A stretch of DNA of 9,613 bases from Phycisphaerae bacterium (GTDB taxonomy: Bacteria > Planctomycetota > Phycisphaerae > Sedimentisphaerales > Anaerobacaceae). Below are positions 6,075 to 9,613 of this stretch, piece after piece. Below the pieces are notes generated by a model. The model was not told the origin of the DNA and did not search any database. It saw only the letters and a program-made list of their open reading frames with translations. The stretch's first letter is position 1. Each line of letters opens with the position of its first letter. Both the position numbers and the translations under genes were made by a program. The DNA lies in NCBI GenBank assembly GCA_030630315.1, contig DAOVNI010000035.1, positions 1 to 9,613 on the forward strand. Reading direction: 5' to 3'.

Positions 6075-6104
6075 AAAGTACGGCTTTTCATCCTCTCCGG
6101 CCAG

Positions 6105-6872
6105 TCAAACATGGCAGGGCTCGATGCGGAACTGCTTATCCATTTCTTTCGTATCACAGTTATAGTGCGTTCGAACTAAGTAAAGTATAGTGTGTTCAAA
6201 AGTAACACAATACTGGGCTAAATCCTGCGATTTTTCCTCACTGTCAGAGTCAACAAAAAGCTTGTTCCCAATTTCCTTTACCCGTCCACCCAAGCTGGTA
6301 ACATCCAGATGTACCGCATTATTAAACTGTAAATAGCATTGTGTATACAACTCCTTACTCCACGACCCAGGCAATTCCTTAACAAGCTTAGCGAATTTTG
6401 GCATTTGATTACAGTCAAGAGACTTTCCAATATCTTCAAATTTTTTTATTCGATTTTCTAACTCGCTAACTCCGTTATCAGCAATGCATTCCTTGAACCG
6501 CCTTAGAATCCTAATATCTTGAGTGACGGTAGATTTTGCCCACCGCTTGATCTTCTCCTCTATGACATTATCGGCAACAAGCTTCCTTTCTTCAGGTATC
6601 ATCAAGCACCATAACAATTTAACGCTTAGCTCAAAAAGAACCCGCAACAACGCTTTCGCAGGCATCCTGCAACCGACTGCGAGCGACCTTATTATAGCTT
6701 CGCAATATTTGCTACTTACTGTTAGCGATGTCACACACAAATGGTCAATTGATTTATTGGTTTTCACTTCGGATTCGAAGAGCGATATAGTGTTATTAAT
6801 CCACTTCTTTATCAACTCTTCGCGACATCTCAAGGCTTCTTGCCAACTGGATTTGGCCTTTTCTGTGGACAA
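6105..6872 (-). CDS. DUF5677-type protein of unknown function
   Basis: A 255-residue, mostly helical, apparently soluble protein. Two segments match the DUF5677 pattern: AIIRSLAVGCRMPAKALL continuing to RVLFEL (59-82), and FNNAVHLDVTS (183-193), where a conserved His follows a small residue. No enzyme motif, signal peptide or membrane helix is apparent. The start is TTG at 6872: the homology extends to it, AGGAG lies ten bases upstream, and no ATG is near. The coding sequence is visibly more AT-rich than the GH2 gene. It appears intact, unlike the relics beside it. Family members are scattered across bacteria, often in accessory regions; their role is not established and no partner gene is present here. 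The assignment rests on motif recognition only. Confidence 0.7.
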   Translation of the reverse strand: MSTEKAKSSWQEALRCREELIKKWINNTISLFESEVKTNKSIDHLCVTSLTVSSKYCEAIIRSLAVGCRMPAKALLRVLFELSVKLLWCLMIPEERKLVADNVIEEKIKRWAKSTVTQDIRILRRFKECIADNGVSELENRIKKFEDIGKSLDCNQMPKFAKLVKELPGSWSKELYTQCYLQFNNAVHLDVTSLGGRVKEIGNKLFVDSDSEEKSQDLAQYCVTFEHTILYLVRTHYNCDTKEMDKQFRIEPCHV

Positions 6873-6918
6873 CGAAAATTATCTCCTATCTTTCTCTATA
6901 TACGCCGCGAAAAACAAA

Positions 6919-6943
6919 CTTTAGATTCCTGCTCCGTCTAAAG
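6919..6943 (-). terminator. Hairpin plus T-run upstream of the DUF5677 gene (possible attenuator)
   Basis: CTTTAGA (6919-6925) and TCTAAAG (6937-6943) are perfect reverse complements around an 11-base loop. On the minus strand the hairpin is followed by TTTGTTTTT, the layout of an intrinsic terminator, 46 bases before the TTG start. The stem has only two GC pairs, so it may be weak, or may instead be an operator palindrome. Confidence 0.35.
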
Positions 6944-7048
6944 CCGGCTCTTCGACTGCGCAGAAATCACAACGCAGAATAGAATTCCGAAAGAAATTTG
7001 GGGATAAATATTGGGGCAAATGGAGATTGCCACATTTGTGTAAGCTCC

Positions 7049-7075
7049 TGTCTAAGCGGGAATTAGGACATTTTT
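7049..7075 (+). terminator. Candidate intrinsic terminator upstream of mraZ
   Basis: TGTCTAA (7049-7055) pairs with TTA-G-GACA (7063-7070, one bulged G) around a seven-base loop and is followed by TTTTT (7071-7075). No rightward gene precedes it in the window, so it would shield the dcw promoter from readthrough. The stem is weak. Confidence 0.3.
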
Positions 7076-7117
7076 AAGCAGGTCCTATAATAAAATTTTA
7101 AAAAATTTCAAAAAAAG

Positions 7118-7184
7118 TGGTTTTGTGTGTTGACTTGGTGGTAAGAAGTGGTATGATTTCCCATTGTTAATATAATAAGTGGGA
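7118..7184 (+). promoter_or_regulatory. Candidate MraZ operator: phased TGGT/TGGG boxes
   Basis: TGGTT (7118), TGGTA (7139), TGGTA (7149) and TGGGA (7180) start 21, 10 and 31 bp apart, that is, two, one and three helical turns. The central pair, TGGTA-AGAAG-TGGTA, has the ten-base period of known MraZ sites (TGGGN repeats spaced by five). It covers the promoter spacer up to the -10 box, and the last box overlaps the weak ribosome site of mraZ. This fits autorepression by the product of the next gene. Confidence 0.5.
7130..7157 (+). promoter_or_regulatory. Sigma70-type promoter of the mraZ cluster
   Basis: TTGACT (7130-7135) and TATGAT (7152-7157) are separated by 16 bp, each one base from consensus. 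An A/T-rich run (7088-7116) lies upstream as a possible UP element. The predicted start is near 7164, giving a leader of about 30 bases before the mraZ ATG at 7193. Confidence 0.75.
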
Positions 7185-7192
7185 CAAATACC

Positions 7193-7666
7193 ATGCTTTT
7201 ATTAACAGGTGAATATCAGCACGTAGTCGATGGGAAAAGCAGAGTTCTCATCTCAAACAAGCTGCGAAGCCAAATCGATGCCGATGAGCACGGCAGCAAT
7301 TTCTACCTTGTGCTCGGCGCAAACGGCATACTTTGTCTGTATCCTGAAAAATATTTCGAGCAGGTAGTCCTTGCGGTCGCACCCAATGCGACCGCACCAG
7401 ATGAGGCGGTGGCGTTCGAGCGAATAAGCTTTGCTCTGGCCAGTAAGGTCGAGCTGGACGCCCAGGGGCGATTGCTCTTGAATGAAAGATTGCGAAAAAG
7501 AGCGGGATTGAAAGACCGTATTACGTTAGTTGGCGTCAGAGACCATATCGAGTTGTGGAACAACAAGAACTGGGAGCAATATCTCGCGGACCATATGGCC
7601 CAATACCAGAAACAGATGTCGCAGGCACGGCTGGTTGTTTTACAAAAGCAGAATGAAGAACTTTAA
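7193..7666 (+). CDS. mraZ: Transcriptional regulator MraZ
   Basis: A 157-residue protein, slightly longer than the usual 140-150. It has two tandem AbrB/SpoVT-like swapped-hairpin domains, about 5-50 and 82-125. The first carries TGEYQHVVDGKSR (Asp13, Arg17; the usual Gly of DxxGR is Ser), the second a canonical ELDAQGRLLL (Asp89, Gly92, Arg93) followed by RKRAGL. MraZ forms rings that bind repeated TGGG-type boxes and represses its own dcw operon; matching boxes are seen upstream. The ATG at 7193 is preceded only by a weak GGGA and the start MLLLTGEY is typical of planctomycete members. The tail (about 130-157) is charged and helical. It heads the rightward cluster, 19 bp before the small ORF. 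The identification is secure from motifs plus the adjacent rsmH. Confidence 0.95.
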   Translation: MLLLTGEYQHVVDGKSRVLISNKLRSQIDADEHGSNFYLVLGANGILCLYPEKYFEQVVLAVAPNATAPDEAVAFERISFALASKVELDAQGRLLLNERLRKRAGLKDRITLVGVRDHIELWNNKNWEQYLADHMAQYQKQMSQARLVVLQKQNEEL

Positions 7667-7685
7667 CTTTCGGAGTGCAGGTAAA

Positions 7686-7895
7686 ATGATTGAAGGCGAT
7701 TCGAACCATTGTCAGATTGTAGAGAAAAGTCTCGTTGGTAAAAGGGCGGTTGACGAACAGACCTTTGCCTCGCTGGCAATTCTTACCGAGCGGCTGGAAC
7801 GGTTGAAAAATCTCGATAAGATTTTTGGCGACGTTGAATTTTCGTCCGCTGTTAAAAAACTTAAAGGTCAGAAAAACGCAGTAGCCGTAGGATAA
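7686..7895 (+). CDS. Small conserved-position protein between mraZ and rsmH, function unknown
   Basis: A 69-residue product with no signal peptide or membrane segment. Its middle (about 26-45, FASLAILTERLERLKNLDKI) should form an amphipathic helix, and the end is basic. I recognise no family. The ATG at 7686 is chosen because GGAG lies ten bases upstream and AGG four bases upstream. An in-frame ATG at 7652 would overlap the mraZ stop region but has no ribosome site. It begins 19 bp after mraZ and ends 61 bp before the rsmH start, on the same strand, so it is cotranscribed with cell-wall and division genes. Its third-position usage looks like that of its neighbours, so it is probably real. It does not resemble FtsL, which would need a membrane helix. 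Confidence 0.65.
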   Translation: MIEGDSNHCQIVEKSLVGKRAVDEQTFASLAILTERLERLKNLDKIFGDVEFSSAVKKLKGQKNAVAVG

Positions 7896-7956
7896 AATTA
7901 GCGTACGGCAGATAGAAAAAGAAACTAAATGTTATATTGGGTTTGCTGATAAAGGA

Positions 7957-8862
7957 GTGAATAGTTCGGCCGTAGAACATATTCCGGTTCTTGCAGGGAC
8001 GTTAGCCGAGCAGATAAGCTTACCGCAGGATGGGGTGATGGTCGATGTGACCATTGGACATGGAGGTCATAGTTTCCTGTTCGGAAGAACCTTGGGCCCT
8101 GAGGGAGTTATCGTTGGTCTTGACGTTGATAAAAATGCTATCCGAAGGGCCCATTTTATATTAAAGGACATTGCCTGCAGGGTTATTTTAATTTGTGCTA
8201 ATTTTTCTCAAATCAGTGAGCTTGTCCGCAAGGAGGGGATAGAAAGGGTTGATTTTATATTGGCGGATTTGGGCGTCTGCTCGGCACACTTGGCGGATGT
8301 CAGGATGGGGCTTAGTTTCCAGACGGATATGCCGCTGGATATGAGAATTGACCAAAGATTAAAGACCACCGCTGCCGATATAGTTAATGAAGCGGACGAA
8401 AAATCGCTGGCTGATTTGATTTATAAGTTCGGTGAGGACAGAGGCGCCCGGCGGATTGCGCGGTTTATTGTGCGGGAGCGCCGGAGCCGTCCGATAACCA
8501 CAACCGGGCAACTGGCAGCAATAGTCTGCAAGGCATTAGGACGGCCGGGACGAAAACAAAGGAGCAGAATACACCCGGCAACCAGAACTTTTCAGGCGCT
8601 GAGAATCGCAGTCAATAACGAGCTGGAGAATTTGGGGAAGCTGCTTGATTCAGCTCCGGAGCTGCTGAGCAAAAACGGCCGTATAGCCGTCATTAGCTTT
8701 CACAGCCTGGAAGATAGATTGGTTAAGAATAATTTTAAGCAAAATGAAAGCGAGAGCATTTACAAGGTTATAACAAAGAAGCCGATTGTGCCGACACGAG
8801 AGGAGATTGCCGATAATCGGCGAGTGCGGAGCGCAAAGTTAAGGATTGCAGAAAGACAATAA
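7957..8862 (+). CDS. rsmH: 16S rRNA (cytosine(1402)-N(4))-methyltransferase RsmH
   Basis: A 301-residue SAM-dependent methyltransferase that N4-methylates C1402 in the ribosomal P site. Family motifs appear in order: HIPVL (8-12), the SAM loop DVTIGHGGHS (30-39), GLDVD (54-58), ADLGVCSAHL (103-112; relatives usually have GVSS), PLDMRID (126-132), RIHPATRTFQALRIAVNNEL (204-223), ISFHSLEDR (246-254) and RVRSAKLRIAER (289-300). Length is standard. The only conventional start is GTG at 7957. It overlaps the strong AAAGGAG (7951-7957), which is too close to act as its ribosome site, and no ATG, GTG or TTG occurs between it and HIPVL, so the true start is uncertain. The LysM gene follows after 27 bp. 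Confidence 0.96.
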   Translation: MNSSAVEHIPVLAGTLAEQISLPQDGVMVDVTIGHGGHSFLFGRTLGPEGVIVGLDVDKNAIRRAHFILKDIACRVILICANFSQISELVRKEGIERVDFILADLGVCSAHLADVRMGLSFQTDMPLDMRIDQRLKTTAADIVNEADEKSLADLIYKFGEDRGARRIARFIVRERRSRPITTTGQLAAIVCKALGRPGRKQRSRIHPATRTFQALRIAVNNELENLGKLLDSAPELLSKNGRIAVISFHSLEDRLVKNNFKQNESESIYKVITKKPIVPTREEIADNRRVRSAKLRIAERQ

Positions 8863-8889
8863 AGTATAAAGTGAAAATGGAGTTTCGTT

Positions 8890-9612
8890 ATGACTTCCGA
8901 CGCCAAAATTGGATTGCTGTTAGGTCTGGTCTTTATATTTATAATTGCATTTTTAATCAATGGTCTGCCGAGCTTTCCCAATAGCAGAAACAATAGCGAG
9001 CTGACTACCAACAGGGTTGGTTTGCAGAATAATCCGCCGGGTCTTGCAGCCAAAGAGCGTAGAGTCCAGGGAATTTTCAATCATAAAGAGGTGGTTGAAA
9101 AATGGCCTCTTGATGAATCTTGGAGCCCCTCGGTATCCAAACAGGATATTCGCTCGACAACCACATTGCCAAAGAACATTTCGATTGTGAAAACTACCGA
9201 TGAAGTCAAGCCGAGCAAACCAGCTCTGCCGAAATTTTATGTTGTCGTCGAGGGTGATAACCTGGCGGTTATAGCCAAAAAGTTTTATGGTGATGAGAAG
9301 GGTAACAAAACGATAAACGTTACGAGGATATTTCAGGCCAATCGCAAGCTGCTGGAATCGCCTGATGAAATTTGTGTCGGGCAGAAACTTATCATACCGT
9401 CGCTGCCGGCTTCGGCGCCGGATAAAAGTAAAGCTGACGGCCGCAAAGGCAAGCGGCACATTGTGCGGGAAAGTGATAGTTTATGGAAGATCGCTGCCGA
9501 GCAGCTTGGAGACGGCAGCCGGTACACCGAAATAGCCAAACTAAATGCTGATATTTTAGACGATGAGGACACTCTCTCCATTGGGATGCGTTTGAAGATG
9601 CCGGCCCGATAA
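8890..9612 (+). CDS. Membrane-anchored protein with two LysM domains in the ftsL position
   Basis: A 240-residue protein that ends one base before the window edge. A single N-terminal membrane helix (about 7-25, GLLLGLVFIFIIAFL), with no clear cleavage site, is followed by a low-complexity linker (about 28-113) and two LysM domains: 116-171 (FYVVVEGDNLAVIAKKFYG ... GQKLIIP) and 190-239 (HIVRESDSLWKIAAEQLGDG ... GMRLKMP). LysM binds the glycan strands of peptidoglycan, so the protein should tether the inner membrane to the wall from the periplasmic side. The start at 8890 has GGAG seven bases upstream. It lies 27 bp after rsmH, where most bacteria have ftsL, also a short single-pass protein; whether it replaces FtsL is only a hypothesis. 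No enzymatic domain is present. Confidence 0.88.
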   Translation: MTSDAKIGLLLGLVFIFIIAFLINGLPSFPNSRNNSELTTNRVGLQNNPPGLAAKERRVQGIFNHKEVVEKWPLDESWSPSVSKQDIRSTTTLPKNISIVKTTDEVKPSKPALPKFYVVVEGDNLAVIAKKFYGDEKGNKTINVTRIFQANRKLLESPDEICVGQKLIIPSLPASAPDKSKADGRKGKRHIVRESDSLWKIAAEQLGDGSRYTEIAKLNADILDDEDTLSIGMRLKMPAR

Positions 9613-9613
9613 A

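Noticed and set aside
7053..7082. Short direct repeat TAAGCGGG / TAAGCAGG near the candidate terminator
   Set aside because: Eight bases with one mismatch and a 22-bp offset is compatible with chance and matches no known element end.
6890..7192. Search for a tRNA, riboswitch or CRISPR repeats in the 320-bp gap before mraZ
   Set aside because: No cloverleaf, no repeat-spacer periodicity and no known riboswitch core was seen; only promoter-type signals and weak hairpins are present.
8953..9459. Minus-strand open frame opposite the LysM gene (168 codons)
   Set aside because: Antisense shadow; the LysM repeats, membrane helix and ribosome site are on the plus strand.

Overview
The window looks like chromosomal DNA from a planctomycete of the Phycisphaerae/Sedimentisphaerales type. 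This is inferred from several signs: a dcw-type start (mraZ, a small ORF, rsmH, then a membrane-anchored LysM protein), a secreted GH2 enzyme carrying PA14 and chitobiase-C domains, and relics of GLUG-type surface proteins and C39-like peptidases. No rRNA or other phylogenetic marker is present to fix the taxon.

Left part (1-1937), leftward operon: a fold-type I aminotransferase, then a threonine-dehydratase/EutB-like gene, then an ornithine cyclodeaminase/mu-crystallin-like gene cut by the window edge. The order suggests a small amino-acid pathway resembling the EutB/EutC pair of ectoine catabolism. The middle gene is broken twice, by an in-frame TAA at codon 24 and by a large in-frame internal deletion. 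A plausible promoter with a pair of near-identical 11-bp repeats lies upstream of the operon.

Middle part (about 1940-6100): one intact gene, a large exported GH2 glycosidase on the minus strand (2366-4843), lies among gene relics. To its left are a GLUG-type surface-protein fragment (+) and a single ankyrin repeat (-), abutting near 2288. To its right are an IS110-family transposase N-terminus with no start codon, preceded by a nested hairpin, then a C39-like peptidase N-terminus and an overlapping unrecognised reading frame (both -), then the C-terminal part of an endonuclease/exonuclease/phosphatase enzyme (+). Reading frames from different proteins meet without linkers, so this is a repeatedly rearranged stretch.

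Right part (6105-9613): an intact DUF5677-type gene with a TTG start points left. It is separated by a 320-bp AT-rich regulatory region from the rightward dcw cluster. That region holds a sigma70-type promoter and four TGGT/TGGG boxes on one helical face, as expected for MraZ autoregulation. mraZ, a 69-residue unknown, rsmH and a two-LysM membrane protein follow in close order, and the last occupies the position where ftsL is normally found.
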